25,905 nucleotides of DNA from Cymbomonas tetramitiformis (taxonomy: Eukaryota > Chlorophyta > Pyramimonadophyceae > Pyramimonadales > Pyramimonadaceae). This document shows positions 1 through 9,900 of this stretch, piece by piece. The translations under genes and the position numbers were made by a program. Position 1 is the stretch's first letter; the number at the start of each line of letters is the position of its first letter. The DNA is taken from positions 1 to 25,905 of the forward strand of contig LGRX02027707.1 in the NCBI GenBank assembly GCA_001247695.2. Direction: 5' to 3'. Under the pieces are notes generated by a model. The model made no database searches. It saw only the letters and a list, made by a program, of their open reading frames with translations, and was not told where the DNA came from.

Positions 1-138
1 AAGGTCGAGGCAAGGGACGTGGGGGGAGAACAACTGGCCCCGACAGTCAAGCTGCAGTTGCTGAAGCAGGTGCAGGGAAAGGTCGAGGCAAAGGACGTGG
101 GGGGAGATCAACTGGCCCCGACAGTCAAGCTGCAGTTG
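1..138 (+). repeat. 78-bp in-frame tandem repeat encoding Gly/Arg-rich units
   Basis: The sequence starting at 1 reappears at 79 (aaggtcgaggca at both places) with only a few changes over about 60 bp, a period of 78 bp or 26 codons. The period is a multiple of three and sits in the reading frame of the gene above, so it is a protein-level repeat. More copies may lie upstream of the window. Confidence 0.8.
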
Positions 139-977
139 GGAGAGGTGCCGGCATGCGCGCTAATGCTGCCGCTGGCATTAAGCTTGTATACCCATCGTCC
201 CCTCCTTCCTCCCCTGTCCAAGACAATGTCAAGACTCGCAAAGTTGGGCAGGCGGAAGCAGGTGATCCTAAACGACCACGAGGTTCTCCCCCTACGACAG
301 CGTCTCCCACCTTTTCCCCTCCTCAACGGAAGGCCAGGACACGTTCTGCCAACAATGGCCGCTGTCTATTTCAGGAATCGCCCGAGAAGAGTGAGTCGGA
401 CTCGTATGACGACATGCCTTTACTTCAGCGAGCAGCAAGGCCCGTAACTGCTCCAGCAGTTTCTGTGAAGTCGGACTCGTCAGACGAGGACGACATGCCG
501 TTGGCGCAACGTGCTGTGGCTCGTTTCCTCCCGGCAGACTACACCTTCGAAATGATAACTGCAGTTCCAAAAACGTTTGCTGTCACCGCTGCAGGTGAAA
601 ACAACCCCGCCGACGAGTGCTGGTTTACGGTTCCACTTGCACGTGGGAAGGTTTCACTTCCCATGCACTATGTTGAGGTCTTGGACTTGGATTTGGAGAA
701 ACGTTTGGTACACTGGCAGTTCTGGATTCCACGCGCTGCGAACCTTACGCCGGCCTCCAAGCGCAAGCTGCGCACTTTCAAGAACACGGACTTGCTGTTT
801 ATCGCAGACGCTTTCAGGCGCGGAGGAGTTCGGCACAGGGCGTGGCATCCCTTCAACCCTGCGGAAATGCTGACTTGCTGGGATGAGCGCATCTGTCCGC
901 CCGAGGGCGGTATGCCTTCAGGTCCTGAAAAGGAAGAGCTTTTAAAGACTATTGCCGACAACCTGTTCTCTGAGTAG
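3..977 (+). CDS. 3' part of an unrecognised basic/acidic-repeat protein (5' end outside window)
   Basis: This frame is open from the left edge (first full codon at 3) to TGA/TAG-type stop at 975-977, so the start lies upstream; the first internal ATG is at 153. The first ~50 residues hold two in-frame copies of a 26-residue unit rich in GRGKGRGGR, an RG/AT-hook-like basic tract that in other proteins binds nucleic acid. A Pro/Ser-rich stretch follows, then two acidic repeats ending in DDMPLLQRA and DDMPLAQRA. The last ~150 residues look globular and are rich in Trp and Phe (for example VHWQFWIPRA and RHRAWHPF), with no motif I recognise. The pattern suggests a nuclear or chromatin-associated protein or a transposon-borne protein, but that is inference only. 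No introns are needed in the visible part. Confidence 0.6.
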   Translation, partial: GRGKGRGGRTTGPDSQAAVAEAGAGKGRGKGRGGRSTGPDSQAAVGRGAGMRANAAAGIKLVYPSSPPSSPVQDNVKTRKVGQAEAGDPKRPRGSPPTTASPTFSPPQRKARTRSANNGRCLFQESPEKSESDSYDDMPLLQRAARPVTAPAVSVKSDSSDEDDMPLAQRAVARFLPADYTFEMITAVPKTFAVTAAGENNPADECWFTVPLARGKVSLPMHYVEVLDLDLEKRLVHWQFWIPRAANLTPASKRKLRTFKNTDLLFIADAFRRGGVRHRAWHPFNPAEMLTCWDERICPPEGGMPSGPEKEELLKTIADNLFSE

Positions 978-1732
978 AATCTGTTTTACAAGTTTGTTTA
1001 CCCTGAACATGGCGTCCTTCTTTTTACAGATCTTCCTACCATGTGTATACTGTTTCAATCCCAGCTCGCTAGAGCGGTTTCTTTGTATGATATAAGGAAA
1101 TACAAACTCGAAACGGTGACAACGCGCCGTGTAACTCTTGATTATGTTGCTTAACTTCACATGGACAGTTCCAGCGCTCAGGGTTTTCAGGGTTTGAGGG
1201 GTAAAATGACCAAAACGGTCACCAAAATTATGCATCCAACTATTCCTGTGTGCAACTTGCGATTGTGGACTTGTAACCAAGTTCAAACCCGTCAAAATAA
1301 CGTAACAACTGTGCTTTAAACTCCTGCAATATAGTTTACCACCCAATTTCCAGGGTTATTTCCCATACGACTGGCCCCGTAATGATATTTCCCCATCTTA
1401 GGGTGGTCGAAATTGAAAAAATCCGTTGTTTTCCAAGGAGTTCTTATTGTTATGCATCAAGCATATGTAAAGTATATTGGAAATTCATACTTGAAAAAGT
1501 TTTGGGGATTTTTCGTCGAGAATCGTATTTTTGGTGATTTTTCTGAGTTCGCGTGGCAGAAAAACACACTAAATCGTCGAAAAACATCAAATTTCTCAAA
1601 ATTTGCATTCGACAATGTTATTTTTTGTTTAAGTGCATCAAATGTGTGTAAATTCCACAAAAAAAATGACCCCAAAAAAATGAGACTGGAATGAGACTGG
1701 GGCCAGTCTCATTCCGGCGATTCCATCGTTTA
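978..1732. other. non-coding spacer, AT-rich in its second half
   Basis: No convincing gene here. About 1380-1680 is distinctly AT-rich with runs of A and T, unlike the GC-balanced gene before it. It is bracketed by gactggcccc (1369-1378) and its reverse complement ggggccagtc (1699-1708), so it could be a small non-autonomous element with 10-bp inverted ends. I see no target-site duplication, so this stays a suggestion. Confidence 0.45.
1688..1715. repeat. perfect 13-bp inverted repeat (hairpin-forming palindrome)
   Basis: Two 13-bp arms, ggaatgagactgg and its exact reverse complement, are separated by only GG. The left arm is itself preceded by a direct duplication of atgagactgg. It lies just upstream of the 5' junction of LINE copy 1. 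It could be a terminal hairpin of the AT-rich stretch to its left or a cruciform-forming integration site. Confidence 0.7.
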
Positions 1733-3604
1733 TATGCCATACTGGTCAACATTGAGGCATTGGTAGCAGCGGGGCACACGGTCTCCCTACTGAAAGTCAA
1801 AGCACATACAGGAATTGCGGGAAACGAAAAAGCTGACGAGGCAGCCAAGCAAGCCTGCACTACAGGGACCCTCACGGAGGCGTGGGATAATGACGAAACA
1901 ATACAAGTCAAACCCATGGTACCAGATGAAGACTCGGACAGCAGGGAACTACAAGGAAAGCTCGCGGTCCAGAAATATGTGACCACATTACTCCGTGAAC
2001 AGCAAGCCCGAGGAAACAGCAGGCTCACGGCAAAAATGACCGAGCTTCAAGGAGAACCCACACCCTGGACCCACCAACTGAAAACAAAGCACATTTTCAG
2101 GTGGGAAGCACACCATGACCAAGCACAGCAAAATGAAGAGGAGCAAGCAACGATACGGGACCCAAAGCCCAACCAGCAGCAACAGGCCGACCAGACCAGA
2201 GATGAAGAAGACAGGCAAATAAAAGCCATGATGGAACAAAGGGAGGATGAAGAGATGCTCCTTATACGAGACATGCGCGAGCAACAAGATCGAAGGGAGA
2301 CAGAAGGCAGAACAGGCCCCACCCGGGGAAGCGACCCCAAACCTGCAGAGACACCACCCCAACCCTATGAGGGGGAAGAAATATTTGAGGAACTCAATGA
2401 ACTCGTGGAGAGACTCGAGGTGACCCAAAAGCAACACAATGATGAGGAAACCTTTGGGATGCTCAATGAACTCATTGAACAGCGGGAAGCACCTCAAGGG
2501 AGGCCGGCAAATGAAAAACAAGCTCACCATGACCGGGTCACGGAGGAGTCCAGAGTCCATGCGATGATGGAGGACCCGTTGCCAAGAACAAGATGGAAAC
2601 AACGAAAGCATGACATGACACACAACAGAACGAAAAACATGAACGCCCCCCAGGCTCGAGAGAGCAAGGCCACCGACAACTGGCTGAACGAAACAATGGA
2701 GCACCTCAGGGGAGACAAGCCACTACACAAAATAGCGAACGGCTTCTGGAAACGAGCCACCTACGCGGCACGAAAAACAATACTCAAATGCAGACTGAGA
2801 ATACTGCCAGCACAAGACTATGAGACGGCGAAAAACTCAGCCGGAGGAAACGGAAAGTGCACCCTGGAAGGATGCCGACACAAAGGAGTGGACTACGCAA
2901 AGGGCTTCCTCATGAAAGTGGGGCATGCCCTAGGGGGATGCGACAACCCACAAATGAGGGGAATGTTCTCAGATAGGGCGGACGCCCACGCAGACGAACT
3001 TAAACACATACTTGACCACCATAGGAAAGGAGGATGCAAGGTCCTCGCCTACACCGGGAAAAAGAGGGACCCAGGGGTCAAGCCAAGAGTACTTCCGAAC
3101 TACATACTCACCAGAGGCCAATGCAGACATGATGGAAAGGACAACCCAGGCAGGAACGATGGGCCCGACACAGTACCGAGCTTTGTAGACATAGTCATGA
3201 TAGAGGGCCTGGAGGACCTGGAAGAAGGGTGGGAATGCACACAACAGGAAGCACCAACAAGAGTCAAAAACCTACACCTCATTGAGGTGGCCCACACCGA
3301 CGATGAGAAATGGGGGCCCAAACTCTTAGAGAAGTACATGAAATATGGACCACTGCTACAACTGCTACGCAGGCACGGATTCCGTGCCAAACTCCATGTC
3401 TTTGCAGTGGGCAGAACAGGCACGGTGTACGAGCACAACCGGAACATACTCGAGCAACTTGGACTCGACAGAAAAGAAGCCATACAGGCGCTACAAAGAA
3501 TACACGACCTGACGGTGAACTACGCACACAGCAGCTACCAGCTATACAGAAGACTCAGACAAGAGAAGCAAGAGGAGGAAAAAGATAAGAACCACCCAGT
3601 GTAA
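1733..3604 (+). pseudogene. LINE copy 1 ORF fragment (end of RNase H plus C-terminal module)
   Basis: The frame is open from the truncation to the stop at 3602-3604, about 620 codons of LINE sequence; an upstream ATG at 1691 in the flanking DNA extends it to 637 codons. It covers the end of RNase H, a Glu/Gln-rich linker with repeated EELNEL-type segments, a Cys/His cluster (C-x4-C...GHALGGC, from about 2859), and the IEVAHTDDEKW...KY...VFAVGRTGTV module near the C-terminus. Many of its differences from copy 2 are silent and it has no frameshift or stop, so it was probably inserted from an active parent. Lacking the catalytic regions, it cannot retrotranspose. Confidence 0.75.
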
Positions 3605-3619
3605 ATTGTCCCATTAAGG

Positions 3620-3689
3620 CCGCCACTTGTGGCGGTCCGGCCCAGAGTAGGGCCGGCGAAATTAATTTACTCATACGCCCGACGGGCGT
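3620..3689 (+). other. three conserved 3'-UTR hairpins of LINE copy 1
   Basis: Stem 1 is CCGCCAC/GTGGCGG (3620-3635), stem 2 CCGGCCC/GGGCCGG with a 6-nt loop (3637-3656), stem 3 ACGCCC/GGGCGT with a GAC loop (3675-3689). All three recur in LINE copy 2. In stringent LINEs the reverse transcriptase recognises a 3'-UTR stem-loop in its template RNA; these are the natural candidates here. Confidence 0.7.
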
Positions 3690-3719
3690 GGTTTTTCATT
3701 TTTTTTTTTTCATTTTCGT

Positions 3720-3842
3720 GATGTGGCGCTTTGGAGTTCGATCAAGTTTTATCGACGGACTCCAAATCTGTTAGGGTTCCACAGCCAAATATTTTTGCAT
3801 GGGATATTTGTATGTGCATGGTGATGTGGCGCTTTGGAGTTC
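3720..3842. repeat. outer-arm hairpin repeats, left arm
   Basis: A unit starting gatgtggcgctttggagttc occurs at 3720-3770 and again in shortened form from 3823, 103 bp apart. The long form can fold because its first part (ggagttcgat) is nearly complementary to its second part (atcgacggactcc). Arrays of short subterminal repeats are typical of CACTA elements, where the accessory protein binds them. The binding role here is inference. Confidence 0.65.
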
Positions 3843-3942
3843 TGGACGGACTTGAAGGCCCAAGACTCCGCCTTTACTTAATTGACTTATATGCTCCTGA
3901 AACCTAAGAGTAAGTAGCACGTTAACACCTTGCCCCAGAAAC

Positions 3943-6900
3943 ATGGGGGCGAACCGTGGAGCAAAGGCTGTTGTGAAAGCTCTTGCGAAGAAGAAAGAAG
4001 AGAATGTAGTGAAATGTGTGGTCCGCGATTGTGCGGTCCCGAAAACTATTGTACCGCAGATCCAATGCGAGACGTCCCAGGGCTACTTTCATTTCGCGTG
4101 TTCTAGCGCTGAGGAGGTTGGAGTAAAATGCAAGCAGTGTGGTCCTCGGCCTGGGAAGTGCGTTTATTGCAAGAAAAGCCACCACAAGAAAGGGGATGTC
4201 ACCTTACAGCAAAATTACCGACCCATAGCCCTGCTCGAAGGGGTATTCAAGCTGTACACCGCACAGATAGCAAACATGCTCTCCACGTTCTGCGAAACGC
4301 AAGGAATACTAGCCCAGGCTCAGGAAGGCTCAAGGGAAAAAAGGAACACGCTTCGACAACTCACCAGAGTAACCAACGCGATTGAGGATGCAAACGTCTC
4401 AGGACGAGAACTACATGGCCTATATGTAGACTTCGAAAACGCGTACGGCTCAGTGGACCACGACAAACTACTCCAAACGATGCAGTACCTTGGAATTCCC
4501 GACGAACTCACACAGGTGGTGCGGGATGTCCTAGGTACACAAAGCCATGACACAATGTCCATGAACACCAGAGTAGGAGGGGAAACCTCACACAAAACTG
4601 TACAGGTGCAAAGAGGACTCCTCCAGGGAGACAGCATGAGTCCCCTCCTCTTCATAATATACCAGGAACCGTTGTTAAGATGGCTAGAAGTGGGAGAGCA
4701 TGGGTACCAACACAAGTATGCAGCAGAACAAGAAAGGCTAGGCCCCCTCAGGACGACAGCAGGGGCGTTCGTTGACGACCTGCTCATACTATGCCCTACG
4801 ATTTGCCACATGAGGGCTCAGTTACACAAACTACAGGCATTCTCACAGTGGAGTGAACTCAAAATTAACCTCACCAAGTCAGCCATAACCGGCATAAAAA
4901 ATGGGGTCTCCATACCCGAACAACTCCATACAGACCTCAAAATGCTGGGACTGGACGGTAAGCTAAGCCACTTCAAGGTACTCAAGCCAGACGAAACGTA
5001 CAAATACCTGGGAGTACTACTTGCATTCACAGGCAGGTGGGACAAAGAGAAAGAAGCCGCTAAGGAAGAGATGAACCACAGAATACAAGCTCTACTACGC
5101 TCCCCTCTAACACCTGACCAAAAGGAATACTCCCTTCACTCCGCAATACTGGGGAAATTCAGATATGGATTGCACCTGGGGCTATACACAGCGGGCGAAA
5201 TAGACGACTTCAACAAAATAATAGGAGGGGCCACAAAGAACATACAGGGTCTGCCCCGCAACGGAACGCCAAACATTTTCACCACACAGGAAAAGGAAAA
5301 GTTCGGCCTGGGAATGGTGCCACTCCAAGCAGTCTACGCCCAGTCGATTTGGAGCGGACTACTGGAGGCCATGCACAGCGAAGAGGACAAGGGAACGGTA
5401 CGAGGCCCAGCGTGGAGGCAAATAAACCTAAAGTCGAGACTCAGAATGTCCCACGTCAGCAGGTCCACCAGAGGACTTGTAGAATACCACAGCACCACAC
5501 GCAGGAACTGTACAGACCTCGACAAACTCTGGGGGGGGCACCAAACAAAACACAACACACTGAGGAAACTCAATGCCCTACTCAGATACAACATTACGCC
5601 CCAGGGGACGGAGGGGATGCTCAGACAACTCCAAACCCCAATACCAAAGATAATGGAACAGCTAGAAGGGGCGACCAGAAGGAAGTCCGACAAAGAAATG
5701 GAGGGAACAACAAGAAAAACGAAAGCAGGCAAAATAATTGATGGGGACATACCGACGCCTCCAGACTGGCAGGCAATGTGCACAGACCAAACTGCCAGGC
5801 TCACAGTACCCAAGGACACGCCAACCGCGATAAATTTCACAACATGCCTCAAACTTTTTGCACACTTCCCGGACCTAGCGCTCCTCACTACCCGAGATGG
5901 CCAACATGCGATTAGCCAGGTGAACGTCAGGGAACAATGCACAGATGCAACCCTCAACACAGACCGCAGTGCCATAGCAAAAGGCCTGGCACACCTATAC
6001 CCATACCTATGTGAAGCCCAACCGAGGGACATAGCGAAACCGGGGGACTTCTACGACAGTCTCACAAACAGACGACTGAAGCAACAATACAGGAGCATGC
6101 CCAGGGAGGGACCGCTGGACTCCCACGCAATACGAACTAACCTCCCACGCCTCGACTCAGAGCAGCTGAGAGCAAAAATGACGGAATGGGAGGCGAGACT
6201 GGTCCCCAGGGAAGAGATTCACAGGCAACTCTCCCTGCACCCGCTTACAAGGATTAACGAAACGGAGAATACCGGCCCGGTACCGGGGGAGGAAGAGGAA
6301 GAACCCCAGCCCCTCCACACACGCTCACAAACCAAATGGATAGATGAAATAGACCCCATGGCCGAAAAACTTGAGACAGGCTTCGAGAAAGGCCGAACGA
6401 TTGACAAGCCGAAAGAGATTGTGGCAAAGAGGACCCTACTCGTTGACCCAACAGACCCACACTCCCTAGTGACGCAGTACAGAACCCAGTGGAGACACTC
6501 AGAGGGGGATGACTCCTACTCGTGGAGTACAAGGGAAACCATAACCGACTACCTGAAACTAGCCAAACGAAGGGGCCAAAGCGCGACCACCTTCCTAACC
6601 CTGAATAGAAGACTGCGAGCAAGGGGCTCCCAGGTGACCCACCCCACAGGCCTCAGAGAAATACTGGCCGGGAGGCCGCACCTGGGGCAGGCCTGGCCCA
6701 CACTACATGCAGAGAACCTAACACTGGACCCGACAGAAACCAACCCAGAACAAGACATTGTGGACAACAGAGGGCACCACTGCCAGATACGACTGGAGGG
6801 GGAACTCGCCCACAGCTACCACAGGAATGGGAAATACATAGGCACCCTCACGAAAGAAAAGCTTCTCAGACTACACGAAAGGTACACCCAGGCAGTGGGT

Positions 6901-9900
6901 ACCACACACCACCAAACCCCACACCAGCGTACACTACGCACTGAAATGTGGGAGGACCACAAAATACAGGTCTCCACGTTCGAGGAGGAAATAGGGCACC
7001 TCCTCATTAGGTACTCAAGCAAAGAAGAAAAGGAGGAACGAAAAAAGAACCTGCAAAACCATTGGACATTCCCTGCCCAAATGCAAAGGGCACTACAACA
7101 GGCATTCGGAATTACCACCGAACTGTTCGCCTCACCCCTCAATGTCCACCACAACACCACAACGTATTACGCCAAGTATGACAGAGACAAGGTGTTCGGG
7201 GCCAGAGGCTCGGCCTGGACAGCAAATTGGATGAAACTGGGAGCCTACCAGTTCAACCCAGAATACACGCCACAGGACCTCAAAAAGGCACTGGACTTTG
7301 CCATAGCGGCCACCACCACACAAGAACCGGTGTTCGGGGTCGGGGTGTACCCGACATATGAGAAAACCCCGTACAGGAAGCTCTACAATGCACATGCAGG
7401 GCACCTAATACACGAACTATTAGAAATACCACAAGGCAAGTTCACATTTCTACCCCCTGACCACTGGATGGGTGCCACCCACCAACAAGCGAAACAATGC
7501 AACTGGAACCTCCGGGTGCTGATAGTGGCCAACAAAGAAGGATGGCAAGCACACTGCGGGGACCCAGACACTGCCGCAGACTGTATAAGGAGGGCACTCA
7601 CAACCTGCCCGCAAAGTAAGGTCCGCACCACCTCAGCTGTCAAACAGCCGATGAGGGAGGCAAACCTACACGATGCGAATGAACCAAACCAAGAAGTACG
7701 CACCCCCAGTGTAGACTGTGTGGTCGACACAAGACCATGGCAGCGATACGAACTCCCGGAAATTAAGACAAAGGACATGACGAATGCAATGGGAAGAATG
7801 TGCAGCACAGGGCCACATTTGAGGAACGACCTCTGCCCCCAGTGCTGCAACGTACAAGCGGAAGTGGAAACTTGGTGGGAGGACAGCCACCTCCATGTGG
7901 AAGAAGGACCAGCCAAATGGGAACTCCTCCCCGGAAGCAGAGGAGGCAAATGGAACATACACCCCCCCACCGTACAACAGGTGGTGGAAGCCAACACTTT
8001 ACACACCAGGCTTACAAGACAGAATGACGCCCAAACGATATGGGACAAAGTAGCGAGGTCAAAAGTTGTCAGATACCCCACTGACTTCTGGCCCGAACAC
8101 GAACCGGGAGCCCAAGGAAGGAGATGGGAATTGACAAGAGACCAAACAGAGGACCCCAGGAACCAAGCCCCGAGGAACACACCAACCCAATTGACATACC
8201 CCTCCCCTCTAAGGGCACACAAGGCAGCCTCGTACCTTTACACGGACGGGAGCAAAAGAGAAATAGAAACAGAAGAAGGAGGCAAAGAATGGGCCTCAGG
8301 AGCTGCGGTATGGGACCCCAGGACCGGGGAAGGGGAGGCCCACATGATTCGATGGGAAGGCGAAGACCAAGAGGTGAACAGAGCGGAACTTCTCGCCATA
8401 CAAAAAGCGGTGACGCTCCCGCCACCACCAAGTGGCAACGGACTCACCATTTGCACGGACAGTGCCAACTCCATTAGACAACTGGAGAGCATGAGAACGA
8501 AACCCCACAACATGGAACACCACCAGCAAAGAGACCTCCTGTATGCCATACTGGTCAACATTGAGGCATTAGTAGCAGCAGGACACACTGTCTCACTGCT
8601 AAAAGTCAAGGCACACACGGGAATTGTGGGGAACGAAAAAGCCGACGAGGCAGCCAAACAAGCCTGTACTACGGGAACCCTCACGGAAGCGTGGGATAAT
8701 AACGAGACAATAAAAGTCAAACCCATGATACCAGACGAGGACTCGAACAGCAGAGAGCTAAAAGGAAAACTCGCGGTACAAAAGTACGTAACCACACTAC
8801 TCCGTGAACGGCAAGCCCAAGAAAACAGTAGACTCTCAGCAAAAATGACCGACCTCCAGGGAGAACCCTCAACCTGGACCCACCAACCGAAAACTGAGCG
8901 CAACTTCAGATGGGAGGCGCACCATGACCAAGCGCAACAAACTGAAGAGGAACAAACGACAATACGGGACCCGGTACCCAACCAGCAGCAGCAAGCCAAC
9001 CAGACCCGAGACGAGGAAGACAGGCAAATAAAAGCCATGATGGAACAAACGGAGGAAGAGGAGATGCTCCTTATGCGGGAGGTGCAGGAGCACCAAGAAT
9101 ACCAAGAAACAGAGGGCAAAGGGGACCCCACCCGAGGAGACGAACCCGAACCCGCAGGGACACCACCCCCACCCTCCGAAGGGGGGGAAATATTTGAGGA
9201 GCTCAACGAGCTCGCAGAGAGACTAGAAGCGACCCAAGAGGTACAAAATGACGATGAAATCTTTGACATGCTAAATGAACTCATTGAGCAGCGGGAAAAG
9301 CCACAAGGGGAGCCGACAAAAGAAAGACAAGCTCACCATGACCGTGTCACAGAGGAGTCCAGAGTCCATACAGTAATGGAGGACCCGATGCCCAGAACAA
9401 GATGGAAACAGCGAAAACACGATATGGCGCACAGCAGAACGGAAAAAAGGAACGCCCCCTCGGTTCAAGAGGGCAGGACCACAGACAGCTGGCTAAACGA
9501 AACAATGAAGCACCTCAAAGGAGACACGCCACTACACAAAGTAGCGAACGGCTTCTGGAAAAGAGCCACATTTGCGGTACGAAAAACAATACTCAAATGC
9601 AGACTGAGAATACTGCCAGCACAAGACTATGAGACGGCGAAAAACTCAGCCGGAGGGAGCGGGAGGTGCACCCTGGAAGGATGCGGACACAAAGGGGTGG
9701 ACTACGCAAAGGGCTTCCTCATGAGGGTAGGGCACGCCCTAGGGGGATGCAACAACCCACAAATGAGAGGGATGTTCACGGACAGGGCAGATGCCCACGC
9801 AGATGAGCTAAAACACATACTTGACCACCATAGAAAAGGGGGATGCAAAGTACTCGCCTACACTGGAAAAAAGAGGGACCCAGGGATTAAGCCAAGGGTA

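Larger units (their letters stand above)
1733..3710 (+). mobile_element. LINE copy 1: 5'-truncated non-LTR retrotransposon with RNase H remnant
   Basis: From tatgccat at 1733 onward this matches LINE copy 2 from 8542 to its end, at roughly 85-90% nucleotide identity by eye. The 5' truncation falls inside the RNase H domain, so reverse transcriptase and most RNase H catalytic residues are missing; only the last conserved block (KAHTGIAGNEKADEAAK) remains. The 3' end carries the same three hairpins as copy 2 and a T-rich tail (3691-3710). I found no clear target-site duplication. The inverted-repeat arm begins immediately after the tail, so this insertion sits at, or defines, the visible left boundary of the large element. 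Confidence 0.85.
3605..3942. other. LINE 3'-UTR followed by arm leader upstream of the zinc-finger gene
   Basis: 3605-3710 is the LINE 3'-UTR and T-rich tail. 3716-3942 is the outer end of the arm: hairpin repeats and then the presumed promoter and leader of the arm gene whose ATG is at 3943. No TATA box or other promoter element can be named with confidence. Confidence 0.5.

Noticed and set aside
7383..9284. Long minus-strand frames inside LINE copy 2
   Set aside because: They lie opposite the intact RT-RNase H frame and are Ser/Cys/Leu-rich; no recognisable domain.
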